This document shows, in pieces, positions 11,009 through 23,092 of a stretch of DNA of 64,000 bases. This DNA is from Amoebophrya sp. A120 (taxonomy: Eukaryota > Sar > Dinophyceae > Syndiniales > Amoebophryaceae). Within the stretch, counting starts at the first letter, position 1; every line of letters starts with the position of its first letter. The stretch is taken from the NCBI GenBank assembly GCA_905178155.1, contig CAJINV010000024.1:440689-504688 (forward strand), read 5' to 3'. A model generated the notes under the pieces. The model was not told the DNA's origin, did not search any database, and worked only from the letters and a program-made list of their open reading frames with translations. A program made the position numbers and the translations under genes.

Positions 11009-11141
11009 GAGTGCACGACCCCCTTTCGCCGACCTCATTTGTCACACGACCAAACCGGAATCCGACGTTGGTCTTTCGCATTGTCTTGCATGACAAGTCA
11101 GTGCAAACCCAGCAGCACCACGATAAAGCCGTAAACTTGTC

Positions 11142-12439
11142 ATGCTGCAAAAAAGGACATTTCTCCCGACGTGCTCTCTTTTGCTTCTTCTTTTCTTGTG
11201 CCGTTCAAACGAGGGGAAGGGAGGTCGCGCACCCTCATACGAAGACATGATGGAGCATTACAAGGACGGCGGTCAGAAGTTGAGCCAGCACTTGATCGAC
11301 ATTCTGAAAAACATGACGACCGACCACAACAAGGAAAAGTACTCCGAGCTTTGCAGCCAGCAACAGTTGGCTGAGGCACGGGCCTCGGACTTCTGGGGCG
11401 GGGAGCGACCGCCATGTATTGCACACATCTTACTATAATATCGATGTCAATGATGATCAATGTGTACAGTACTGCAGGTAGTACCTTTTTTGAGGATACC
11501 GTGAAAGAGAACGTACTGAAGTGTTAAAAGAATAGACTGTATTGATGGTGGTGATCGGAATAAATAACGATGCGCAACAATAAATCCATTCATTCTGTTT
11601 TGAAAGTTAGTGAGCTGATATTATGCTCGAAATGATGGAAATAAAAACTGAACCTCTCTACAGACGCTTCCCCCAGCAGGAAGAGCCAGAATCCCAGGAA
11701 CCTGAATCTGGAAGTGATGGTGCCGCCGGCGCCGCCCCGCAACGCGAATGAGGTCAACCCCCTGCCGCTGCCCGGCGTATTCCTGAAGGTGTCCAACGAC
11801 ATGACGCGCGAAATAAGTAACGAGCAGGTGGATTTGCAGATGCTCCTGGACCGCTGGGGCACGGAAAAGCCGACGGACTCGAACACCGGAAAGCAGATGG
11901 GTAAGCAGAAGGTGGACACAAAGAGGAACGAGGGGATGCCCATTATTCGGCTGCGCAAATACAGGGGCCACTGGGAGGACGAAGACACGGTTTTGGTCCA
12001 CAACGCGGAGCAGCTCGCGAAAATGTGTCTCCACTCCGGGGTGTGCAAAGAGCGATTCGGCGGCAGGCCCGAGCTGCAGACCCTGTACCTGTATCAAATG
12101 CAAATATGTCTGGGTCTGGAAGACTGCGAGATCTGTCATGCAGTTTTTGCATGAGCCAGCGCCAGATCGTCTGGCATGCAAGCTCTAGCATCACAGATTT
12201 GGAGCGAGTATCTCAATGCCAAATCCGCATGACAGATCCCCTCGCTCGGAAACAAAAGGCGCGGCCTTTTGCTAGCCATGCATGACAGATTTTCTCATGA
12301 TTTAGACTTCGCATCACAAATTCGAATCCTCCCAGACCCAGACATTTTTGCATTTGATAATTTCACCTCGTACCCCGACCCGCTCCCGGCTGTAGCAGAA
12401 GGTGGCGACGACGACAAGAATATGGCGGGAGAGGAATAG
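11142..12439 (+). CDS. Unknown protein, 258 aa, three exons
   Basis: Function not recognised. Exons 11142-11415, 11664-12091 and 12365-12439 join into 259 codons ending TAG. The N-terminus (MLQKRTF then CSLLLLLFL) could be a signal peptide, but this ATG lies inside the introner word TTGTCATGC only 134 bp after the kinase stop, so the true start may differ and the exons could even belong to a kinase isoform. The middle is charged (YEDMMEHYKDGGQKLSQHL), followed by a proline-rich patch and an acidic tail GGDDDKNMAGEE. One GT-AG intron and one introner interrupt it. Confidence 0.6.
11416..11663 (+). other. Canonical GT-AG intron
   Basis: Donor CCAT|GTATTG and acceptor CTCTACAG|AC. 248 bp. It contains no TIRs or introner words. 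Frame is preserved. Confidence 0.65.
12092..12364 (+). mobile_element. Family A introner
   Basis: TIRs TATCAAATGCAAATATGTC and GACATTTTTGCATTTGATA are well preserved. The flanking TSD is not recognisable (ACCTG/ATTTC). Removing element plus 5 bp gives the acidic C-terminus in frame. Confidence 0.85.
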
Positions 12440-12478
12440 TCGGCGACTTCTTCGAGGTGTTGGTGGAGCAGAAAATGT

Positions 12479-12720
12479 TATGGCATTCTCAATTGTTACA
12501 TTCTCAACTGTTACACGGATTTGTCATCCAAAATTGGCATCAGCCTCGACTTGGTCAAGGTGCTTAGCATGACAAATTTTCGAAGGGCTAAGCAGCATGA
12601 TCCTCTGTGGAAAATCTGTGATGCGAAAGCTGCAATCTTGCCATTTCCACCGTTGCCATTCTTGCGTCACAAATTCATTATAACAGTTGAGAATGTAACG
12701 TTTGAGACCGCCATAAATTT
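12479..12720 (+). mobile_element. Family D introner in the 3' UTR
   Basis: TIRs TATGGCATTCTCAATTGTTA and TAACGTTTGAGACCGCCATA. TSD AATGT/AATTT. It lies 40 bp after the stop codon, so it is not constrained by a reading frame. Confidence 0.85.
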
Positions 12721-15700
12721 GTAATCACAGCTAAGATTTTGATTTTCATCTGTCAAGAAGGATGTACTATCGTTGATAAAGTTATGTATATGGATTCACA
12801 CTGATAAGAGGTGAAACAGGAATAGCAACAGAACCAGGTCGAAGTACTTTAATAAAAATGCATTTGGTTTCCGTTAATTTTACCTGTGAGCAAGAACAAG
12901 TCTTCGTTTGAAATTTCAGGAATTACAACCACGACTACGCATCCATAGATACGGTATGGCACGCGTGCCTGCCTATCTCGGTGCAAACGGTTTCGGTTCC
13001 CACAGACACGTATAAATATTTTCCAACAAATCACTATCAGCCTTGAAAGTGATATTCAAACCTTTCAAAAATAAAGATGTCGAAGCATTGATTTTTTCAA
13101 GTGTATGAAAAAAAGAGCGCCAGAGAGAAGCCCCGGCTTCTTATGTGTACGGGAACTCAGTTTTCACCTTGATGTGTGCGTCAATTTTTACAGATGTGTA
13201 CGTCGTGGTGGAGGCGAGCACCGCACGCAGTTACCTTATTTTCAAACGCGACCCAGTTTCGTTAGCAAAATGCTTTACCTACCGTAGAATTTAGAAAACA
13301 GTCATGAATTACTGCAATTTGCAACATCAAAAAGTTTTCCTTTTGTATCATCCCAGACCTCCCGTGCCAGCAGTCAGACATAAATTGATGTGCACGGTCG
13401 CAAACCACGAATCTTGATTGAGGGTTTTTCTACGATAATAGATAAGTACTCACTTAGTAGTCTCGCGCTGCACTAAGCGTCGCGAATAAAAATTGAATTT
13501 TTAACTTGAGAAACACACTGTCTACAAACCAGAGACGCAAGGTTCCGATGAATCATAACAAATTGATATAGTATAACATCGTGTAGATAGCTTTTCCTTT
13601 TCCATACAGATTTCTATTTCTACGACTTCAATTTCGAAGAGCTATGGTACGTAGGGGACAAAGTTCAGATAAATACGTCGCTCGCCCCTTTTCCGTTCGT
13701 AGTCATATTCTGCAGAAGGCTCCCGGAGCCCTCTGCTACTGATATTGATATTGTTGGAGAGGAGCTTTATTTTCTGAGTTTGGTGCTGTGTTTTGATGTG
13801 CAAAAGGGAAGAAGCTGCTCCGATGTGCAACGTGTGCGTCTGGTACTTTGTACAAATAATAACTTTCAACATTCGACGGCGCTGGCTCTCCTCTCGGAGG
13901 CATACTTATTTTCTCGCAGTCGTAGGCGTAGCCGTAGCTTTCATCAACCGGAGATAGTTCGGCCCGATACCGAATCACAGTACGAAATTGCTTAACATTG
14001 TTATAGAAAGGCCGACGACGATAAAAGTATCACATTCAATACTGCACTGACGATCTCTGGTCGTCGCCGCATCGGTGATAAAAGTCGTGTCGAAAGTGCC
14101 ACCATCAGGGCGACAAGAAATTCACGGCTGCTTCTGACTGTTTCTCTTGGCGCACGCGCATCTTCTCACTACAGCATAATACGTGCTACATATCTAGATC
14201 CACCAACCATGGCGAATGCAATCATACTTATACTTATTTACAACCCGAATACTTCTGAACAGATTTTTTGTAGATGGTTTTACGTTCGGAGAAAAAGCCT
14301 CGTATTTTTTCAATGACAGCGAAATAGACGGCGGGCAGGTCCTCTGCCGTCGGCGAGGTCAAAAACCATACATCACCAACGCCTGCCATCGACACACCAC
14401 AGCCGCGCTGATGGCGAAATATACTTACTTGCAGCACGCCATGAGTTTTGATAAAATTAACAGCACGAAAGCGAATGTGATGTGTAGTGTGCTTTTCAAA
14501 CCTGTTGCACTACATGCTGCATTTGCACACGACTCGTATTTGCTTCATTATGATATCGACGGCCAGGGGGCTCTTACATAATCTACCGCTTCAAGGATCC
14601 ATGCAAACAGATTATAGGCCATTCTCAATGTGATACGGTGGAAGTGTTTGGCTTCTAAGAATGTAGTTTTGACAGTAACGGATATGACAGTAACGAAGAA
14701 CATCATCCTGTCAAACTATAGTATTTGCCAATCGATAGGAAATGTAGTGCGAGCATGCTTTTCGCTGAGCGTTCTTCTTCTTGCGTTACCACAGCTTTTG
14801 TACGCCTTTGCTCGTGCAGGTTTCAGAGCTGTTACGCTCATGTTCTCCTGTGCTGCTGTAGGGCTGCGAAATTCCTTGAGGCAACGGGGAGAGATAAGCC
14901 CACGCAGACACGTCCCGCTATGTGTGTAGCAAGCTATGTTGAGGTCACCGCACTTACTAGCCACGAGATACTAGTACACAAATTGTATTTTTATCCAAAG
15001 CAAAAATAGCAACATGGCACAGTGGTCCAAGCCTTTCTATACGGTTCCGTCATAAGATCTGTTCAGATCAGGCACGACCACGAAGGAGAAGAGGCATAGA
15101 ATGTAAATGCAAGTACTCCTTTCCGCTTTCGTGGCACTTGCTGTCGCACTGCCCGAATTTATTGCTTTACGTACTTTCATAGTTTTTTCTTTCAATTTGA
15201 GACAGCGAAACAGATACGCATTACGAAAATTTGACGTAGTATTCTATTTTTGTATATTGTTTGCGAAATTCAAATTTCTATCCTTCTCTGGTCTCAATGT
15301 GCTTCTGTACTACTCGTTCCGATGAAGTTCGTGCGGAGGCACAAGGAGAGTCCAGCCCAAGACCTTTGTTTGTTCGCAAAAAAGCGAAAGCGCTTACGTA
15401 GCTTGAGCAGCCGACCCGGAGCATTGATTGTTTTGAAGAGTAAAATAAAAGAAAAATGTGTTAGCGACGCATAAAAAACTTTGCAACTGATAGAGATAGC
15501 CGCGAGCACAGATACCTAAAGCTGAACAAAAAAGGGGTCCTAAGATGCAATAAAGCCCGTCAAGATCATTGGTGTAATAAAGTAACCAAGCTACCCCCGA
15601 GATGTAGCGCGCTAATTTTTTGCTCCTTTACAATGTTCGGGCAGGGGAGGTTTTGAACTGAGCAGAGATGCTTTGAACGAGACGCAAGCATTTGTTCTAC

Positions 15701-16141
15701 CCTATTTACCTGCCTTGAGTCGTTTCGGCTCATTTTCGGCAGGCACGCATCTTCCTCTAGTACTTTCCACTACTACGATTTTGCTACATGCATGTCGTGG
15801 GTGTGGTCTGTGGTTTTCGAAGATGAGGGGTTTTTCTGGCTTCAAAGCAATGCAATAGATACAGTGGCTTTTCTTTGTTTTGGAACACATAAAAACTGTG
15901 CCTGATACTAGATGCTGTAACGCCGTCCGCAGCCTGTGCAGAGCGGCTTTTGCGCAGTCTCACTAACATGGCCAAAAAAAGGATCCAATAGGAGCTGGTA
16001 GAGATAAACATGCACGAGGTCATTATGGTATACTTATCGGCAAAACAAATGTCACCGGAACAACAGCCATGCTTTTAGGCATCTCGTCAGACGCAGAGAT
16101 CGTGACTCAAACTTCCATTTGGGATTTCACTTTTCAATATA
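12721..16141. other. Gene-poor AT-rich stretch
   Basis: No introners and no convincing coding exons. Short ORFs occur on both strands; the least unlikely is on the - strand at 14237-14437 (contains VGDVWFLTSPTAEDLPAVYF), unsupported by anything else. Confidence 0.5.
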
Positions 16142-16621
16142 GTGCAAAGCCCCAAGCTTCTTCTGGGATTTTACGAAGTGGTTTTGCAGCAGCTGCAGCT
16201 TCGCAAGGCAGATTACCTCGCAGAGGTTCTCTTTAGTGGGTTTTCAACAGATGAGCCGGACGTAGTTCGTCTCAGTAAAAAGAAACACAACATGCTTAGG
16301 ATGGTTGCGAGCCTCTGTGTGGGTGCATACATTGTATACTTCATTTTGATGCGAAAAAAACAGAAAAACTGCCTTCGTCGCGCAAACTGGATTCACAGCC
16401 ACAGTGTGAAGCAGCTCACCAAGGTTGGTTTGCCCCGGCTCCTGCCGTCGTGTTCCTGGCTGTCCTCTGTTGTTTGTCGGAGTGTAGTGGCCAAGCGGCG
16501 CATGTTGTCAAGACCTGTATTGTGTCGGAGGTTTTGTCGGTCTTATTCATGTGCGGCAGTAGCCTCCGCTCTCTGTAGCGGCGCGCACGCAGTTCCGAAG
16601 GGCGGTCCAGAAGCTGGGTAA
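16142..16621 (+). CDS. Possible ORF, 159 aa, one predicted membrane segment
   Basis: Open frame with a hydrophobic stretch (SLCVGAYIVYFILM) followed by basic residues. No homologue is recognised and no introner marks it as a gene. It could be chance in gene-poor DNA. Confidence 0.2.
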   Translation: MQSPKLLLGFYEVVLQQLQLRKADYLAEVLFSGFSTDEPDVVRLSKKKHNMLRMVASLCVGAYIVYFILMRKKQKNCLRRANWIHSHSVKQLTKVGLPRLLPSCSWLSSVVCRSVVAKRRMLSRPVLCRRFCRSYSCAAVASALCSGAHAVPKGGPEAG

Positions 16622-18760
16622 AGAAGGCCCTGCGGATTCCTGGACAGGGAGGACGCGTGGCAAAATTTCCAGTCTTGCCGCCCATTTTATTGGGAGAACG
16701 CGCGGCAGAGTTCCCAGTTATTCTACGATGGCGGAGCCCAGTCAACAGGATTTTTTTTTTTTTCAAGCAAAAGGGCTCCCGCTTTCTCCCCGAAACCGGT
16801 CATGTGCCTGTTGCCCCGGGCCGGTACCTGGTGCCCTTTCCAGGTATCTAGCGGCGACCAGGCACCCGGGGCCCTGCTGGGGTGCCGGTGTGATGCTCCT
16901 GATTTAATGCTGAGCGCCGATGTATTTTCAATTGCGAAGGGCGAACACGTGCGCACGTGTTCCAACGGTTCGACAGAGCGAGCGAAGAGCGGAGAGCAGT
17001 GTCGGGAGCGTATTTCGAAAACCGTGCGCGAAGTAAAACCTATGCTCAGGGTTGTGAGAATGTTCATGGTGACAGAGCTCCAAAAAGGCCCACCCAAGCT
17101 CGGCATGCTTTGTGTGACGGCATGCGAGCAGCACGCGGAGAAAGGTTCGTGACGTGACATGCGTTCTGCAGAAAGCAAAGAGTACGTAGTAGACGCGCAC
17201 GACCCCGCCGGCCCGTGGAAGCGTAACCAACTCCGTTTGCGGTTGTGAAGCGTAAGGTAGGACTTCGCTCAGCCCTTGGCATAGCCCAAACTAGTGAGGG
17301 CCGCCTTTTTTGTCTGCGCTCAAAGTAAACTCTTGAAGCGGGGGCAGTAGCCTGCTAAATGGATATGGGAACCTGGCCACCGTTTGCATTCAGTTCGGTG
17401 AGGCGTTGGGAACTGAAGAAGCCTCTACCCCTGAAACGCACGCAGGCCCCTCAAAAGTGCGAAGGGCGTCGGGCTCCAAAAGCTCCTTTGCCTTGTGCAG
17501 TGAGCTAGCTAGGCTGTCCTTTGCAGTGAGCTGAAGCGCGTTGCGCTGACGTGAAAACCAGCTGCGGAGACAGGGGACACAAGAAGAAGCTTTTTCATTT
17601 TCAGCAGCAACACCACTACGACTGGCCCCCATCACTCCGATCAGGTGCCTGTCGCCCCGCGCAGGCGCCTGATGCTCCGGCGGGGTACCTGATGCGCCGG
17701 CCAGGTCCCTGGTGGATGCCCCGCGCAGTTACCTAGTGCCGCGGCCCGGTACCTGCTGCCCCTTTCAGTTGTCTTTTGCCCCAGTCGGGTACCTGATGCC
17801 CCTTCTGGGCACCTTGGTCGCGCCCTCCGTCAGCCGGGCACGTGAGCCAATTGCGGCGTCCGGTGCAGTGCTGGGCCCGGGCCTCAGAGGACCTATAAGC
17901 TGCGATACGAACGAGCACAGCGCTCAGGAGTGGCACAGCCAGAGCAGAGCACTAAACTGGTACGCTGGGAGGATGCGGAAACACCAAGACAAACGCAAGA
18001 ATAAGCCTGCGCGGGGGAAGAAGAAGAAAAAAGACGAGCCTGAAATAGCAGAAGGCGGCGATAGCGGTTCCGGCAACAATACTAACGATAGGAAATAGAT
18101 AGCGTCTAGCGCGTCTAGCTACCGTTTTGCCCCGTTTTGTTGGGTAATGCTACTACTACTACTCGGAAAGCGGAAAAAAACGAAGGGGGGTTTTGCGGGG
18201 GTTCGTAGGATTCCCCACGCAGGAAAGTCGCTAACTTCGGCGGGAATTCGGTGGGGAAATTTTTTGGGAATTCGGGCCCCCGGGCCTGTTTCATTTCATT
18301 CGCGTGCGATTTTGGTACCCCCCCCACCCGGGGGTGGTAATTCGCAAAACATTGCACATCGAATTAGCGACGCAAGTAAAGAGTTTTTTTGTGTTCATTT
18401 GCCCGGTCCGGGCCGGAATTGCCCACGAAATTGAACAAAAATTGCAGACGGAATTGGCCAAAAATTGCACGCAAAATTGCACAAAAATTGCCCGAGTTGG
18501 CCGGGCTGTATAATAGCCGGGGCGCCCCACCTCAAAAGGGGGGCGCTGGCATGGGCCAACGCTTGGCGGCCTCGGTGTGGCTTCCCGTTCTTCCCTTTGG
18601 CGCGCCGCCGCGGGTTGTTGTGTGGGGTATGCAGTCGGGGTCTTGGCGCCGTTCCGGCGCTTCCACATGCAGAGCCTCGCGCGGAGTGCCGACGGACCTT
18701 CGAAATTGCGCAACTTTTGCGCCCAATTTAGCACCTTAGGTGGCGCGGCCCCGTTCGCTT
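16622..18760. other. GC-rich flank with decayed satellite units
   Basis: Base composition shifts to GC-rich. Copies of the 20-bp satellite motif with many substitutions occur at about 16,820-16,880 and 17,635-17,830 (for example GGGTACCTGATGCGCC). Around 18,420-18,500 an AAAATTGCA-type short repeat recurs. No gene is supported. Confidence 0.6.
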
Positions 18761-21700
18761 GATGATGCCCTAATCAGGCACCTGATACGCCAATCAGGTA
18801 CCTGAAGCCCTCATCAGGTACCTGATGCCCCAGGCAGGTACCTGATGCGCCAATCAGGTACCTGGTGCCTCAATCAGGTACCTGATGCCCCAGTCAGGTA
18901 CCTGATGCCCCAATCAGGTACCTGATACGCCAATCAGGTACCTGACGCCCCAATCAGGTACCTGATACGCCAATCAGGTACCTGATGCCTTCAGCAGGTA
19001 CCCCATGCCCCAAGCCGGTACTTGATTCCCTAATCAGGTACCTGATGCCCCAATCAGGTACCTGATACGCCAATCAGGTACCTGACGCCCCAATCAGGTA
19101 CCTGATACGCCAATCAGGTACCTGATGCCTTCAGCAGGTACCCCATGCCCCAAGCCGGTACTTGATTCCCTAATCAGGTACCTGATGCCCCAATCAGGTA
19201 CCTGATACGCCAATCAGGTACCTGATGCCCCAATCAGGTACCTGATACGCCAATCAGGTACCTTCTGCCCTAAGCAGGTACCTGATGCCCCAATCAGGTA
19301 CCCGATGACCCAATCAGGAAGGTACCTGATACGCCAATCAGGCACCTGCTTCCCTAATCAGGTACCTGATACGCCAGTCAGGTATCTGACGCCCCAATCA
19401 GGTACCTGATACGCCAACCAGGTACCTGATGCCCCAGTCAGGTACCTGGTGCCCCAATCAGGTACCTGACTCCCTAATCAGGTGCCTGATGTCCCAATCA
19501 GGTACCTGATACGCCAATCAGGTACCTGGTGCCCTAATCAGGTACCTGATACGCCAATCAGGTACCTGATGCCCCAGGAAGGTACCTGATACCCTAATCA
19601 GGTACCTGCTGCCCCAATCAGGTACCTGATACGCCACTCGGGTACCTGATGCCCCAATCAGGTACCTGAGGCGCCAAGCAGGTACCTGATACCCGAATCA
19701 GGTATCTGATGCCCCAATGGGGTACCTGATACGCCAATCAGGTACCTGATACGCCAATCAGGTACCTGATGCCCCAATCAGGTACCTGATACGTCAAACA
19801 GGTACCTGATTCCCTAATCAGGTACCTGAGGCCCCAATCAGGTACCTGATACGCCAATCAGGTACCTGATGCCCCTCGTCAGGCACCTGATGCCCCAATC
19901 AGGTACGTGACTCCCTAATCAGGTACCCCATGCGCCAATCAGGTATCTGATGCCCCGATCAGGTACCGGGTACGCCAATCAGGTACCTGATGCCCTAATC
20001 AGGTACCTGATGCCCCAACCAGGTACCTGGCGCCCCAATCAGGTACCTGATACGCCAATCAGGTACCTGGCGCCCCCTAATCAGGTACCTGATACGCCAG
20101 TCAGGTACCTGATACGCCAGTCAAGTACCTGATGCCCGAATCAGGTACCTGGTTCCCCACTAAGGTACCTGATACGCCAATCAGGTACCTGGTGCCCTCA
20201 TCAGGTACCTGATACGCCAATCAGGTACCTGATGCCCCAAGCAGGTACCTGATGCCCCAGTCAGGTACCTGATACGCCAATCAGGTGCTTGATGCCCTAA
20301 TCAGGTACCTGATGCCTTTCTCAGGTACCTGGTACGCCAATCAGGTACCTGATGCCCCAATCAGGTACCTGATACGTCAAGCAGGTACCTGATGCCCGAA
20401 TCAGGTACCCGATGCCCCAATCAGGTACCTGATACGCCAGTAAGGTTGGTACCTGGTGCCCCGTAATCACGTACCTGATACGCCAGTCAGGTACCTGGTG
20501 CCCCAGTCAGGTACCTGATACGCCAGTCAGGTACCTGATGCCCCCCAATCAGGTACCTGACGCCCCAATCAGGTACCTGATACGCCAATCAGGTACCTGG
20601 TGCCCCAATCAGGTACCTGATGCCCCAATCAGGTACCTGGTGCCCCAATCAGGTACCTGATTCCCTAATCCGGTACCTGATGCCCCAAGCAGGTACCTGA
20701 TACGCCAATCAGGTACCTGATTCGTTCCCTAATCAGGTACCTGATACGCCAATCAGGTGCCTGATGCCCTAATCAGGTACCTGGTACGCCAATCAGGTAC
20801 CTGATGCCCCAGTCAGGTACCTGGTACGCCAATCAGGGAGGTACCTGTTGCCCCAGTCAGGTTGGTATCTGATTCCCTAGTAAGGTACCTGATGCCCCAA
20901 TCAGGTACCTGATACGCCATTCAGGTACCTGATGCCCTAATCAGGTACCTGGTACGCCAAACAGGTACCTGATGCCCCAGTCAGGTACCTGATACGCCAA
21001 GCAGGTACCTGGTACGCCAATCAGGTACCTGATGCCCTAATCAGGTACCTGGTACGCCAATCAGATACCTGATGCCCTAATCAGGTACCTGATACGCCAA
21101 TCAGGTACCTGGCGCCCCAATCTCTCAGGTACCTGATACGCTAAGCAGGTACCTTATGCCCCACTCAGGAAGGTACCTGATGCCTCAACCAGGTACCTGA
21201 TTCTCTATTCAGGTACTCGATGCCACAAGCAGGCACCTGATACGCCAATCAGGTGCCTGGTGCCTGAATCAGGTACCTGATACGCCAATCAGGTACCTGA
21301 TGCGTGCCCCAATCAGGTACCTGATGCCCCAAGCAGGTACGTGAGTCCCTAAGCAGGTACCTGATGCCCCAATCAGGTACCTGATACGCCAATCAGGTAC
21401 CTGGTGCCCTAATCAGGTACCTCATGCGCCAGTCAGGTACCTGATGCCCCGAGCAGGTATCTGATACGCCACTCAGGTACCTGATGCCCCAATCAGGTAC
21501 CTGATGCCCCAATCAGGTGCCTGATACGCCAAGCAGGTACCTGATGCCCTAAGCAGGTACCTGACGCCCCAATCAGGTACCTGGTGCCCGATTCAGGTAC
21601 CTGATACGCTAATCAGGTACCTGGTGCCCCAGTCAGGTACCTGGTGCCCCAATCAGGTACCTGATACGCCAATCAGGTACCTGATACGCCAATCAGGTAC

Positions 21701-22474
21701 CTGATGCCATAATCAGGCACCTGGCGCCCCATGCCCTAAACAGGTACCTGATGCCCCAGTCAGGTACCTGATACGCCAGTCAGGTACCTGATACGCCAAT
21801 CAGGTACCTGGTGCCCTAATCAGGTACCAGATGCCCCAAGCAGGCACCGACCTGATTCCCTAATCAGGTACCTGATGCCCCAATCAGGTACCTGATACGC
21901 CAATCAGGTACCTTCTGCCCTAAGCACGTAACTGATGCCCCAATCAGGTACCTGATGCCCCAGTCAGGTACCTGATACGCCAATCAGGTACCTGATGCCC
22001 AAATCAGGCATCTGATACGCCAATCAGGTACCTGATGCCCCAATCAGGTACGTGATGCCCCAATCAGGTACCTGATGCGCCAATCAGGTTAGGTACCTGA
22101 TACGCCAATCAGGCACCTGATGCCCCAGTCAGGTATCTGATTCCCTAATCAGGTGCCTGCTGCCCCAATCAGGTACCTGATGCCCCAATCAGGTACCTGA
22201 TGCCCAAATCAGGTATCTGATACGCCAATCAGGTACCTGATGCCCCAATCAGGTACGTGATGCCCCAATCAGGTACCTGATGCGCCAATCAGGTACCTGA
22301 TACGCCAATCAGGCACCTGATGCCCCAGTCAGGTATCTGATTCCCGAATCAGGTACCTGCTGCCCCAATCAGGTACCTGATGCCCCAACCAGGTACCTGA
22401 TGCCCCAGTCAGGTACCTGATACGCCAATCAGGTACCTGATGCCCTAATCAGGTACCTGATGCCCCAATCAGGT
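18761..22474. repeat. Satellite of about 185 palindromic 20-bp units
   Basis: The unit is the perfect palindrome ATCAGGTACCTGAT plus a 6-bp spacer, mostly GCCCCA or ACGCCA, which often alternate to give a 40-bp higher-order period. Higher-order duplications are visible: a 140-bp block repeats at about 18,941 and 19,081, and a block near 21,990 repeats about 205 bp later. Small phase slips (AATCAGGAAGGTACC) interrupt the array. The array ends abruptly where a tandem gene copy begins. Confidence 0.97.
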
Positions 22475-22564
22475 ATGGGCCACGCAGATCAACTGGCTGA
22501 CCGGTCGCGCGAGATGGTGGAACTTTTCCTCCACCCCTGCGGAGACCAGGACGCGCACTGCGGC

Positions 22565-22729
22565 TAAGCATTGCAGATGTTGCCGGGCTGGGGGTGTTGC
22601 AGGGCTTGTAATGACATTCGTCAGACGACGTCTGACGAATGTCATTACACGACACCTCTGGTGGACCAGGCCACGCAATGGGAACTGTCATCCACACCTC
22701 TGGGCCACGTATTTGCAATGCATAGCAGC
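22565..22729 (+). mobile_element. Short family A introner with a 41-bp palindrome
   Basis: At the same position as the introners at 26171 and 29982. Ends TAAGCATTGCAGATG / ACGTATTTGCAATGCATA; borders GCGGC/GCAGC. The body is only about 160 bp instead of about 310 and is dominated by a palindrome absent from the other two copies. Confidence 0.8.
22608..22648. repeat. Near-perfect 41-bp palindrome
   Basis: GTAATGACATTCGTCAGACG, one central A, then its exact reverse complement. It lies inside the intron of copy 1. Confidence 0.95.
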
Positions 22730-23092
22730 AGGACAAGAGTCAGCCAATCACTGAAGTGGCTGGAGATGCTGAAGGACGAATGCGACAGATTCGAGATCGA
22801 CCACGGACTGGACGAAGCCATCAAAGATGTCGACCGGCTGTATTCTCGTCTGGATTTTTGTCAGGAAGGTTCGTTGCAAAACAACACTTCTGGCATGCAA
22901 GTTTTCGAGGACCTCGGCCTCGCAACCCAATTCCGCAACGCGATGCAGGAGTCTGGGTTCACCAGTTACACAGAGAAACATCCTCTCTTAGTCAATAACC
23001 AGATGCAACATCCGTTTACCTGGGACAACATGGTGGGTTCACTGCGCGATGTGGTCGCCGTGAGATGGGGTGATGTGAAAGGCATCTGGTGA

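Larger units (their letters stand above)
22475..23092 (+). pseudogene. Family-1 tandem copy 1, 5'-truncated by the satellite
   Basis: Only the last part of the gene remains: 22475-22564 (matching the end of exon 4 in copies 2 and 3: REMVELFLHPCG vs REQVELFLLPLG) and 22730-23092 (the C-terminal exon, KWLEMLKDECDRF ... DLGLATQFRNAM). Everything upstream is satellite. An ATG formed at the junction (GGTATGGGC) keeps the remnant open for 150 codons, so a short protein remains possible. The C-terminal exon has no stop or frameshift. Confidence 0.8.

Noticed and set aside
11009-11141. Introner between the kinase stop and the next gene
   Set aside because: Introner words (GCATGACAAG, TTGTCATGC) are present but no TIR pair or TSD could be found.
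18761-22474. CRISPR array or coding repeat
   Set aside because: Units of 20 bp have no unique spacers, the period is not a multiple of three and stops are frequent. It is a satellite.
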